From Devosia beringensis (lineage in GTDB: Bacteria; Pseudomonadota; Alphaproteobacteria; Rhizobiales; Devosiaceae), in NCBI RefSeq assembly GCF_014926585.1, contig NZ_CP045422.1, positions 3,068,001 to 3,132,000 on the forward strand: a DNA stretch of 64,000 bases, read 5' to 3'. The notes beneath the pieces were generated by a model. That model did not search any database, was not told the DNA's origin, and was given only the letters and a program-made list of their open reading frames with translations. The position numbers and the translations under genes are program-made. The stretch's first letter is position 1. The number at the start of each line of letters is the position of its first letter. This document shows, one piece after another, positions 45,398-54,083 of this stretch.

Positions 45398-46573
45398 ATG
45401 TCTCTGCTTCCTGCGCGTCTGGCGAGCCCCGAGGCGCGCGCATCCCTCTATCAGTTCACCGTCTATCTGCCGGGCGCCGTCAGTTCGGTGTTTCTGGGCA
45501 TCTGGCTGAGCGAGCATGGGCTGCCGGCCGATCAGATCGGCATCATCAATTCCATCCCTATGCTGTGCCTGCTGGCCATCAATACGCTGGTCGGTCGCCT
45601 GGCAGACCGCGCCAAGGACTGGCGCAGCGTCATCATCATCCTGTCCATGGTGGGCGCGGCGGTGCCGTTCGGGCTGTTCTTCGTCAACGAGTTCTGGGGC
45701 ATCATGCTGGTGTGGTCGCTGGTGACCATGTGCACCGGCTCGATTCCGCCCATCATCGACGCGGCCTCGGTGCGCATGACGCGCCGCAATGGCACCGATT
45801 TCGGCGCCGTGCGCGCCTGGGCGACGGTGGGCTATGTGGTGGGGGCGGGTGGCATCGGCATGCTGATCACCGTGTTCGGCGCCTATGCCTTTGCGCCGCT
45901 CTTCGTGGCCATGTCGCTGCTGCGCGCTGCGCTCAGCCTGCTGCTGCCGCAGTTCCGGGCGCCCGAACAGGCCAAGACGCTGGCCGCGACCATCCCCACC
46001 AAGCTGCGCGACTCGCTCAAGCCCTGGTTCGTGCTGCCGCTGGTGGCCTTTGCGCTGATCAATGCCAGTCATGCCCTGATCGGCGGCTTTGGTGGCCTGC
46101 TGTGGCACCAGAATGGCATTCCGGACTATTATATCGGTCCGTTGCTGGCCATTGCCGCCACCGGCGAGGCCGTCATGATGTTTGCCTGGCGCCGCTTTGG
46201 CGGCCGCATCACGGCGCGCAACATGATCCTGGCGGCCTGCATTGCCTCGCTGGTGCGGTTTACCGCCATGGCGTTCAACCCGCCGGTGGAAGTGCTGTTC
46301 CTCGTGCAGATGCTGCATGCCATCAGCTTTGGCGTGGGGTATTTCGGCGTGGTGCACTTCATCGCCAACTGGACCGACGAATCCAACGCCGCCGAGGCGC
46401 AGGGCTTTGCCAATATGCTCAACCAGGGCATGGCGGTGCTGGGGCTGGCGGGCTTTGGCTGGCTGGTGGTGCGGTTCGGCAGCTATGCCTTCTTCGCCTC
46501 CTCGGTGGTTGCCGTGCTGGCCATTGTCTGCGTGCTGGTGTCGCTGCGCATTCGTCCGCCCAAGGATGCGTGA
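45398..46573 (+). CDS. MFS transporter, HcaT-like (first copy)
   Basis: 391 residues, twelve helices, of the 3-phenylpropionate-permease (HcaT/MFS_1-like) group. Marks: LYQFTVYLPGAVSSVFLGIWLSEHGLPADQIGIIN at the N-terminus and VRMTRRNGTDFGAVRAWATVGY (about residues 122-143) as the central loop. It has a paralogue right after it (46664-47851), sharing this loop and the HFIANWT motif near the C-terminal part. Substrate unknown. Confidence 0.88.
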   Translation: MSLLPARLASPEARASLYQFTVYLPGAVSSVFLGIWLSEHGLPADQIGIINSIPMLCLLAINTLVGRLADRAKDWRSVIIILSMVGAAVPFGLFFVNEFWGIMLVWSLVTMCTGSIPPIIDAASVRMTRRNGTDFGAVRAWATVGYVVGAGGIGMLITVFGAYAFAPLFVAMSLLRAALSLLLPQFRAPEQAKTLAATIPTKLRDSLKPWFVLPLVAFALINASHALIGGFGGLLWHQNGIPDYYIGPLLAIAATGEAVMMFAWRRFGGRITARNMILAACIASLVRFTAMAFNPPVEVLFLVQMLHAISFGVGYFGVVHFIANWTDESNAAEAQGFANMLNQGMAVLGLAGFGWLVVRFGSYAFFASSVVAVLAIVCVLVSLRIRPPKDA

Positions 46574-46663
46574 TCGCGCCCTCTGTCGACAGGTTGGGGC
46601 ATGGTGTCCCGGCCTGACTGCCCAGCGGGTTTTCCCGATCGGGTCGAACCTTGAGTTACCCCC

Positions 46664-47851
46664 ATGTTGCTCACCCCGGCCCCGGCGCGCCTGACCCCTG
46701 AACAGCGCACCACGGCGTTCTATTTCACCTATTTCATGGGGCCAGGCGCCGCCGTGGTGTTTCTGCCGATCTGGCTGAGCGAAAAGGGCATCAGCACCGA
46801 GCAGATCGGCCTGATCAACGCCGTGCCGGTGCTCATCATCCTGCTGCTCAACCTGGTGGTGGGGCGGGTGGCCGACAAGGCCAGCGACTGGCGGCAGGTG
46901 ATCGTGATCGGCGCCCTGATCGGCGGCATCGTCCCGATCGGCCTGCTCTTCGTCAATGAATTCTGGGGCATCCTGCTGTTCTGGACCCTGTGCAGCCTGC
47001 CCGGTGGCGCCATCGGCCCGGTGCTCGATGCCGCGGCCATGCGCATGACGCGTCGTAATGGCAGCGATTTCGGCACCATCCGCGCCTGGGGCACTTTGGG
47101 CTATATGCTGTTCAACGTGCTGACGGGGTTCCTGGTGGTCTGGTTCGGCTCGGCGATCTTCGTGCCGCTGTTTGTCGGGCTGGCGCTGTTGCGCGCCGGG
47201 GTCGCCCTGCAGCTGCCGGCCTTCCGGGCCCCGCTAGGCCAGCCGACCATCGCGGCGACGCTGCCGGCCGCCGGCAAGCTGGCCGAGATCATCGTGCAGC
47301 CCTGGTTCTTCCTGCCGCTGGTCGGCTTTTCCATGGTGTTCGGCACGCATATCTTTCTCAACGGCTTTGGCGCGCTGCTGTGGAAGGAACAGGGCATATC
47401 GGAAGACGTCATCGGGCCGCTGATTGCGCTCGGCTCTGCCTCGGAGGCGGGCATGATGTTCCTCTGGCGCCGCTTTGGCGGTCGCCTGTCGGCGCGCCAC
47501 ATGATCCTGATTTCGGCCGGGGTATCGGTGTTGCGCTGGATCGCCATGGCCTTTGCCCCACCGGTGCCGGTGCTGGTGGCACTGCAGCTGACCCATGGCA
47601 TCACCTTTGCCATCGGCTATCTGGGCTGCGTGCACTTCATCGCCAACTGGACCAGCGAGGATATTGCCGCCGAGACGCAGAGCCTTTTCACCGTAGCGCA
47701 GCAGGTGATGTCGGTGATCGCGCTGATCGGCTTTGGCTGGGTAATTGGCCTCGTCGGCAACCAGGCCTATCTGATCGCGGCGCTGGTCGCCCTTGTCGGC
47801 GCGATCTGCATCTGGGGCTCCCTGCAGCTGCAGTCGACCAGGGACAGCTGA
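46664..47851 (+). CDS. MFS transporter, HcaT-like (second copy)
   Basis: 395 residues, twelve helices, tandem paralogue of the preceding gene: MRMTRRNGSDFGTIRAWGTLGY and HFIANWTSEDIAAETQSLF match in position and spelling. The N-terminus (TAFYFTYFMGPGAAVVFLPIWLSEKGISTEQIGLIN) is the same fold. Divergence between the two is substantial, so the duplication is not recent. A strong two-way terminator follows. Likely related but not identical substrates. Confidence 0.88.
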   Translation: MLLTPAPARLTPEQRTTAFYFTYFMGPGAAVVFLPIWLSEKGISTEQIGLINAVPVLIILLLNLVVGRVADKASDWRQVIVIGALIGGIVPIGLLFVNEFWGILLFWTLCSLPGGAIGPVLDAAAMRMTRRNGSDFGTIRAWGTLGYMLFNVLTGFLVVWFGSAIFVPLFVGLALLRAGVALQLPAFRAPLGQPTIAATLPAAGKLAEIIVQPWFFLPLVGFSMVFGTHIFLNGFGALLWKEQGISEDVIGPLIALGSASEAGMMFLWRRFGGRLSARHMILISAGVSVLRWIAMAFAPPVPVLVALQLTHGITFAIGYLGCVHFIANWTSEDIAAETQSLFTVAQQVMSVIALIGFGWVIGLVGNQAYLIAALVALVGAICIWGSLQLQSTRDS

Positions 47852-47943
47852 ACCGGGCAGGGCGCCCGGGCCATGGATCCCCCACGGAGTTTCGGTTCAT
47901 GGGGAAGAGGTAGCAGCCGGATGACCAGTGCCTGACACAAAGA

Positions 47944-47971
47944 AAAAGGCCCCGGTTCCCCGGGGCCTTTT
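47944..47971. terminator. bidirectional terminator between MFS and growth-pole gene
   Basis: A perfect 12-bp stem (AAAAGGCCCCGG with its complement) and a TTCC loop. Runs of A and T at the ends make it usable from both sides. Confidence 0.93.
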
Positions 47972-47995
47972 GATTTTCGTGGGTCTCTTGCTGAC

Positions 47996-50900
47996 TTAGG
48001 CGAGGCGGCCGCTGGCATGGGCCAGGGTGGTATAGACCTTGCCGCGATCGGAGAGCAGGTGCTCGCGGGTCTCGGCGGCGGGCCGGGCGCCTGAAGCGGC
48101 GCGCTTCAGCAGCTGCTCGAACTCGCTCATATAGGCCGTTGCCGTGCGCGCGAATTCCGGGTCGCGCTGCAGCTTCTTGCGCACGTCGTCATAGGTGCCC
48201 TGGCCGGCCAGGGTGTAGATACGGCGCGAGAACACATTGGATTCACCGGCCTGATAGCGGGCCCAAGCATCGGCCAGGGCGGCGTCGTCGATCGCCTGGG
48301 CAATCTCTTCGCTCAGCCCGGACAGGCCTGGCTGGATCTGCTGGGTGCTCTGCTGCTTGGCCGTGGCATTGCGCAGCACGTCGCGCAGCCAGCCGCCTTC
48401 ATCAGGCGCGGCTTCCGGTGCGGTGGCGACCGGTGCGGGCTGGCGCACCGGCTGCGGCTGGCGCAGCGGTGGCTCGGGCATGTCCATGGGCTCAGGCGCC
48501 CGCTCGAGGGTGCGGATCGGATCGGCCAGGGTCTGGCGGGCCGGTTCGGCACGGTAGCTGTCGCGGGCCGGCTCGGGCTGGCGCTGCGGCTGATAGACGG
48601 GCGTCTCGCGGCGGGGTTCCTGGCGCGGTTCGGGACGTGTCTCCTGGCGGGGCTCGGGCCGGGCGGTCAGGCGCGGTGGGGTGCCGCGGCGATCGTTGAC
48701 ATCGTGAGTAGCCGGCTGGCTGCGCACGATGGCGTTGAGCTCGCTGAGTGCCTCGATCTGCTCGGCCACGACGCGGCGCATGGCAGCGGCGCTGGCGCGG
48801 GTTTCCTCGGGCAGTTCGTTGACGCCGCGGGCCAGTTCGGCGCGGGTGGCTTCGAGCTCACTGCCCACTTCGCGGGCTGTCTCGCGCATGGCCTGGGCCG
48901 TGTCGTTGAAGCGCTGGGTGGCCTCTTCGATGGCCCTCTGCATTTCCACGATCATCTGCTGCTGGGCTGCCTGCAGGGCGGCGCTGGCGCGGCGGCCTTC
49001 GGCGTCGGCAGTGCCGCGGAACTGGCCAAGGCGTTCGGTAACCTGGCCGGCGGTTTCGTCCAGCGCCTGGCGGAACTGGCCGGTATTGAGGCTGATGGCC
49101 TGGCGGACCGAGGATGAGCTGTCGTTGAGCGTCTCGGCCAGCGTGCCGCTGGTGGCGTTGAGCACATCGGTGACATTGCCGGCCGTCGAGGCCAGCACGT
49201 CACTGATGCGATGGGCGTTTTCTTCGAGGGCAGCAGCAGCGGCGTCGGCGGCACGGCGTACCACATTGTCCATCTGCGCGGCATTGCTCGAGAGCGAGTT
49301 GTTGAAGCGCTCATTGGAGGTGTAGAGCGCGTCGCTGACATTGCTAGTCGAGGTGCGGATGGCCTCGGTAATGGTGCCGGTGGTCTGTTCGAGCGTCTCG
49401 GCGACGGTATTGCTGGTGGCTGACAGGGCTTCGTCCATGGCGCGACGGGCGCCGATCAGGCGGCGTTCGGTATCGTTGACGGTGTCGGCGATCGACTGGG
49501 CGAACAGGCGCATGCGGCCGTCGATATCGTCTGCGCGGGCAGCAAAGCTCTGGGCCAGCGAATCCATGGCGCCGCGGCGTTCTTCGAGATTACCTATGGC
49601 CTGGTCGCTGGTGATGGCCAGGGCATTGGTGGCCTGAGACATGTTGGTGGTCTCGGCGTCGAGCTTGCCCAGGATCGAGGAGAACTCGTCGACCATGCCG
49701 CGAATGGTGTTCTGCAGCGCGCCGACATGCTGGCTGACCATGGAGCCGGCCTGTTCGGTCTGGCCGATAGCCTCGCGCACGGTGGCCGAATAGGTCGAGG
49801 TCTGCTGGGCGACACTGGTTTCGAGGTTGGCCAGGTTGGCGGTCGAGGCGTCGAGCACCCGCTGCAGCAGCAGGTTGGAGTCGTTGAGCTTGCCCAGCGC
49901 GGCGGTGACATCGGTGAGGATGCGCGAGGTCGAGACCGCCATGATGGACTCGGCTTCCTTGGCATTCTCGCCCAAGGCGTTGCGCAGCAGGTTGCCATGG
50001 CTGTTGAGCGCGGTCTGCAGCTCTTCGGACTTGACGGTGACCAGGTCGGCGAAGGTGCTAGTGTGCTCCTCGACCGAGCGGTTGATACTGCTCAGGCGGC
50101 TTTCGATCTGGTCGACGGCGCCCACGGCCTTGACGCTGAGCAGCTGGTCGACCTCGGTGGCCGCCACGCGGATCTGGTCGAGCGCGGCGCGCACCGCGCC
50201 GTCCATGTGGTTGGCAGTGTTGCTGATATCGGTGGCGATATTCTGGGTGGCCGCGGTGATGCGGGTGGCAATGGTTTCCTCGATGCGGTCGGCGCCGGCT
50301 TCGAGGTCGGCCATCGACTGGGTGATCGAGGTATTGATCGAGGCATTGAGCGCCGAGAGGCGGTCCGCGGTGATATCGGCACGGGCGGTGATGGCCTCGG
50401 GCAGGGTGCCCAGGCGGCTGTCGACCATTTCGGTAATGGCCTGGCGGGCGGAATTGACGCCGCTCTCGATCAGGTCGGCGGCCTTGCGGGCGCTTTCGCC
50501 CACGGTCAGCGAGGCCGATTCAATGCGGGCGCTGACGCCGTGCTCGGCATCGGTCATGCGGGCAATGGCGCTGTCGAGGCCCTCGCCGAGATGCACGTTC
50601 ACTTCCGATACCTTGGTGACGATCATCTCGGACATCGAGTTGACGTGCTCGCTCATGGTATTGGTCGCATCGCGCAGCGTCAGGTCGATCTTGGCGCGCG
50701 CTTCGTCACCCTGCTGGGTAATGGTGTCGGCCAGTTCGGTGGTGCGCATGCCGATGGTTTCGCTGATCGAGGCGGTATGCGTCGCCAGCGTGTCGCCCAG
50801 GGCCTCGGTGCGGGCGTTGAGCGCCTCGGACAGCTGCTGGGTGCGGGTATTGACCGCCTGGGCCAGCTGCTGGGTGCCGCCATCAAGGGTGGCGCGCAGT

Positions 50901-53170
50901 TCGACGCTGCGGGTGTCGAGCTCGCCGGCAATGGCTGCCGTGCTGGTGCCGACCTGTTCGACGAGGCTGCTGGTGCGCTCTTCGAGCTGGTTGGCGACGT
51001 GGCCGAAGCGCGAGTCGATCTCGAGCGTCATGGCAATGGTCTTTTCCGACAGGGTGTCGGCCAGGCGCTGCGTGCGGCCGGCGATCACCTGGTCGAAGGC
51101 GCTGGTGCTGCCGCTGAGGGCCTCGCCCAGTTCCTGGCTGCGCACGCGGATGGTCTCGCCGAAATCGCGGGCCCGGGCGTCGAGCGTCTGGTCCAGCTGC
51201 TCGGCATGGGTCTGCATGGTGCTGCCCAGCTCGCCGGCGCGGGTGGCCAGGATGGTGTCGAGTGCCTTGGTGCGGTCGTCGAGTGCCTCGGCAATGACGC
51301 CGGCATGGCCTTCGAGCGATTCAGCGATTTCGCGGCTGCGATTGCTCAGGGTCTCGGTCAGCGCCTTGGTGCGGGCGCCGAGCACTTCGTTCATCTCGCG
51401 GGTGCGTTCGCTGACCACGTCGTTGAAGCGGCCGGATTCCTCGTTCAGCGCCATTTCGAGCACGTTGGCGCGGGCGGCAAAGCTGGTGCCCTGCTGCTCG
51501 AGGCGGGCGATCAGGTTGTCGCCCTTGTCGCCGACCACGCCATCGAGGGCGCTGAGGCGGGCATCGAGAATGCTGGTGATCTCGCTGAGCTTGGTATCGA
51601 ACTGGCTGAGCGTGTCCTGGCCGGCCGAGGCCAGGGTGATGCGGGCGCGTTCGGAGGTGTCGTCCAGCGCGCCATTGATCTCGATGACCGCCGACTGCAT
51701 GCGGCTGTCCATGGCATTGAGCTGGATGGACACCGATTCATCGAGCTGGCGGGTGAGGGCGCTGAGCAGCACCTCGGCCTCGCGCGAACGGGAGGAGATA
51801 TCCTCGGCAATGCGCTGGCCGATCATGTCGAGCCCGCCGGTCACTTCGTGGCCGCGATCCTGCAGCTGGTTGAGCAGCGCAGTGCCGCCGTCGGTGAGCA
51901 GGTTGGAGAGCGTGCTGGTGCGCTCGTCAAAGGCGGTGGACAGGCGATCGGTGCCGGACTCGATGAGGCCCGCAATGGTCATGCTGCGGTCTTCAAAGGC
52001 GGTGGTGAAGGTGGCGGTGCGTTCCTCGATCAGGCGGGTGCGCTGGTCGATGCTGTCGCCGATCTGGCCAGCGCGGCCATCGAGGGCCTCAGTCAGGGCA
52101 TTGATGCGGCTGTCGACGCCGGCGGTCAGGTGGTCGGCGCGCTCGTCGAGGGTGCGGGCCATATTGGCCGTCTGGTCCTCAAAGGTCAGCGACAGGCGGC
52201 CGGTGCTCTGGTCGAGCGCGGACATGAAATCGGTGGTGCGATTATCGACCAGCGAGACAAAGCTCTCCGTGCGGTCGCCAAAGGCGCTGGTCAGGGTATT
52301 GCCGGCTGTTTCGAGCGCACGGGTGAGGTTGCCGCCGCTTTCGACGATGGTGCCGGAAATGCGCTGGCTGATCATGTCGAGGTCAAAGACCAGGCCGGTA
52401 TGGCTCTCGGTAATGGCCTCGCGCACGCGGTCGGTATTGGTGAGCACGCTTTCGCGCTGGCTGGCCAGTTCGGCGATCAGCGCCCGCATGCGCGATTCAT
52501 TGTCCGAATAGGTGCGCTCAAGCGCGGTGACCTCGTTGTGGATCATCACTTCGAGCTCGCCGGCGCGCGACAGAGCGCGTTCGAGGCCATCGCCCAGGGC
52601 ATTGACCTCGCGGCGCACGGCCTGGCCGACCGAGGCGACCTTGTCGGCGGCGGTCACTTCGGGCTCGGCCAGCCGCATGGCGGCCTGGGTGATCGAGGAG
52701 GCGGCGTTGCGCAGGTCCTGGGCACGGCGGAACAGCGTGGCAATGCCGAAGAAGGCCAGTACCGGCACGACCATGATGGCGGCCAGGCCGATGAAGTCGA
52801 TGGTGCCGATAAAGCCGGGCAGGTTGTTCAGCTGGCTGCCATAGCGCAGCCAGCCGCCGGCGCCGGAAATGGCCAGCCAGAGGATGGAGACCAGGACGGC
52901 GATCCAGATCGGCGCGGAGGAGGAGCGATTGTGCAGGCTGTAGAGGATTTTCGAGGTCGGGAAGCGATCGTCATTGGCGACGGCACCGGCCTGCTGGGCG
53001 ATCTTGTCGGCGGCGCGGAGCCGCTCGCTGCGACCGGCATCGGTCACCTTGCGTTCACTGGCCTGCTGGGCGGCGTTGTCCATATTGAACACCGATTCCT
53101 TGAGGGCATCTTCAACGGCGGAGAATGCCAGCGCGGCGGGATCGTTCGTGGGGGTCGGGTTCTTCGCCAT
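47996..53170 (-). CDS. GPR/RgsE-type giant coiled-coil growth-pole protein
   Basis: A 1724-residue protein, the largest in the window. I start at 53170 (MAKNPTPTND); an upstream in-frame ATG at 53299 adds a non-family leader. Order: cytoplasmic head (1-85), two transmembrane helices (about 87-108 and 124-147), a long helical rod (about 150-1500), a Pro/Arg/Gln-rich disordered linker (about 1505-1610), then a compact C-terminal helical domain (about 1610-1724). From about residue 300 to 830 the rod is built of 11-residue repeats, consensus xRTxxLxxxLx, with over twenty consecutive copies in one stretch. In Agrobacterium, GPR forms a ring at the growing pole; the homologous role here is inferred from build and order. 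Confidence 0.8.
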   Translation of the reverse strand: MAKNPTPTNDPAALAFSAVEDALKESVFNMDNAAQQASERKVTDAGRSERLRAADKIAQQAGAVANDDRFPTSKILYSLHNRSSSAPIWIAVLVSILWLAISGAGGWLRYGSQLNNLPGFIGTIDFIGLAAIMVVPVLAFFGIATLFRRAQDLRNAASSITQAAMRLAEPEVTAADKVASVGQAVRREVNALGDGLERALSRAGELEVMIHNEVTALERTYSDNESRMRALIAELASQRESVLTNTDRVREAITESHTGLVFDLDMISQRISGTIVESGGNLTRALETAGNTLTSAFGDRTESFVSLVDNRTTDFMSALDQSTGRLSLTFEDQTANMARTLDERADHLTAGVDSRINALTEALDGRAGQIGDSIDQRTRLIEERTATFTTAFEDRSMTIAGLIESGTDRLSTAFDERTSTLSNLLTDGGTALLNQLQDRGHEVTGGLDMIGQRIAEDISSRSREAEVLLSALTRQLDESVSIQLNAMDSRMQSAVIEINGALDDTSERARITLASAGQDTLSQFDTKLSEITSILDARLSALDGVVGDKGDNLIARLEQQGTSFAARANVLEMALNEESGRFNDVVSERTREMNEVLGARTKALTETLSNRSREIAESLEGHAGVIAEALDDRTKALDTILATRAGELGSTMQTHAEQLDQTLDARARDFGETIRVRSQELGEALSGSTSAFDQVIAGRTQRLADTLSEKTIAMTLEIDSRFGHVANQLEERTSSLVEQVGTSTAAIAGELDTRSVELRATLDGGTQQLAQAVNTRTQQLSEALNARTEALGDTLATHTASISETIGMRTTELADTITQQGDEARAKIDLTLRDATNTMSEHVNSMSEMIVTKVSEVNVHLGEGLDSAIARMTDAEHGVSARIESASLTVGESARKAADLIESGVNSARQAITEMVDSRLGTLPEAITARADITADRLSALNASINTSITQSMADLEAGADRIEETIATRITAATQNIATDISNTANHMDGAVRAALDQIRVAATEVDQLLSVKAVGAVDQIESRLSSINRSVEEHTSTFADLVTVKSEELQTALNSHGNLLRNALGENAKEAESIMAVSTSRILTDVTAALGKLNDSNLLLQRVLDASTANLANLETSVAQQTSTYSATVREAIGQTEQAGSMVSQHVGALQNTIRGMVDEFSSILGKLDAETTNMSQATNALAITSDQAIGNLEERRGAMDSLAQSFAARADDIDGRMRLFAQSIADTVNDTERRLIGARRAMDEALSATSNTVAETLEQTTGTITEAIRTSTSNVSDALYTSNERFNNSLSSNAAQMDNVVRRAADAAAAALEENAHRISDVLASTAGNVTDVLNATSGTLAETLNDSSSSVRQAISLNTGQFRQALDETAGQVTERLGQFRGTADAEGRRASAALQAAQQQMIVEMQRAIEEATQRFNDTAQAMRETAREVGSELEATRAELARGVNELPEETRASAAAMRRVVAEQIEALSELNAIVRSQPATHDVNDRRGTPPRLTARPEPRQETRPEPRQEPRRETPVYQPQRQPEPARDSYRAEPARQTLADPIRTLERAPEPMDMPEPPLRQPQPVRQPAPVATAPEAAPDEGGWLRDVLRNATAKQQSTQQIQPGLSGLSEEIAQAIDDAALADAWARYQAGESNVFSRRIYTLAGQGTYDDVRKKLQRDPEFARTATAYMSEFEQLLKRAASGARPAAETREHLLSDRGKVYTTLAHASGRLA

Positions 53171-53525
53171 ACTCTTTACAACTCTCGCGTCGGCTTGGCA
53201 GCTACAAGGCGGACTTAAGGAGAAGTATGTCCCCGACCCGTTGAAGGGGCCGTGGTCAAACCGGAACAATTCGATGCAAAAGCCACCGATTGCCCGCAAC
53301 CCTCGCCGCCGCGCGCTGGTTTAAAGCCCATTAATACATTCAATTTGAACCAAACCGAACGGAATCTTACCCATAGGTTAATTTTCTGGGGAAGCGCCGG
53401 GCCATCAGGAGCGGCAAAGCAAGGCGAAGATGTGGCTTAATCAGGTGTTCACCTGGCCATATTAGGGTAGCGCCTGCGGCATTGTCCCAGTTGGACGCGT
53501 AGCCGTGTGTAACGGAGCGACCAGC
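53171..53525. other. 355-base divergent intergenic region
   Basis: Between the growth-pole gene (minus) and the Hpt gene (plus). It holds no ORF, is relatively A/T-rich around 53320-53390, and contains the CtrA-like site listed separately. Divergent promoters are likely here. Confidence 0.5.
53367..53381 (+). promoter_or_regulatory. CtrA-like site
   Basis: TTAC (53367-53370), seven bases, TTAA (53378-53381). The CtrA consensus is TTAA-N7-TTAA, so 7 of 8 half-site bases match. A second, imperfect arrangement TTAA-N6-TTAA starts at 53321. Chance is possible in A/T-rich DNA. Confidence 0.3.
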
Positions 53526-53918
53526 ATGGCGCAGACTTCAGCCGCCGTCGACCAGACCGAAAGCCGCGCGCCGACCCGGCCGGAGCGGCCGATCGACCTG
53601 GTGCACCTGGCCAAGCAGTGCATGGGCGACGCCCGTCTCGAACAGGAAATCCTGCGGCTCTACGATACTACGCTCAAGACCTATTTCGGCCGGCTGCAGC
53701 TGGCCGCCAGCTATGACGACCTGACGCTCAACATTCATTCCATCAAGGGCGCTTCCGATGGGGTGGGGGCCTTCGCCATCGCCAACCTGGCCCGGGCCGC
53801 CGAAACCGAACTGCAGGCCGGCCGACCCCTGGCACCCGAGCGCATCGACGATCTGGGCCTTGCCGTCGAAGAAGCCCGCGCCTTCATCGCCCGCCTGCTG
53901 GACAACGCACCGGCTTAG
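53526..53918 (+). CDS. Hpt domain phosphotransfer protein
   Basis: 130-residue single-domain histidine phosphotransferase. The four-helix bundle has the HSIKGASDGVGA motif (about residues 71-82), with His71 as the phospho-accepting residue (HxxKG). It relays phosphate between response-regulator receivers in multistep phosphorelays. No kinase or response regulator is adjacent, so partners are unknown. The start ATG at 53526 has a GGAGCG site. Beside the growth-pole protein, a cell-cycle tie is plausible but only inferred. Confidence 0.88.
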   Translation: MAQTSAAVDQTESRAPTRPERPIDLVHLAKQCMGDARLEQEILRLYDTTLKTYFGRLQLAASYDDLTLNIHSIKGASDGVGAFAIANLARAAETELQAGRPLAPERIDDLGLAVEEARAFIARLLDNAPA

Positions 53919-54083
53919 GCGGCTGATTGCAGGAATTGCCTCAGCATACCTCATGGTAAGCCCGTTGAAGGGCGAGGTCATGGCTGGGCGCCTCCCATCA
54001 CCAGTTTGACCCTCTCCGCACCATCCCCTATATAGCGGCCAACCTGCCGCGCCGATGCAGCGGCCCAACCGTCCAGCAGATCC

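Noticed and set aside
49727..53218. A 1163-codon open frame on the plus strand opposite the growth-pole gene
   Set aside because: Antisense shadow of a GC-rich repetitive coding region; no family content, no ribosome site, and the minus-strand frame has TM helices, repeats and a terminator.
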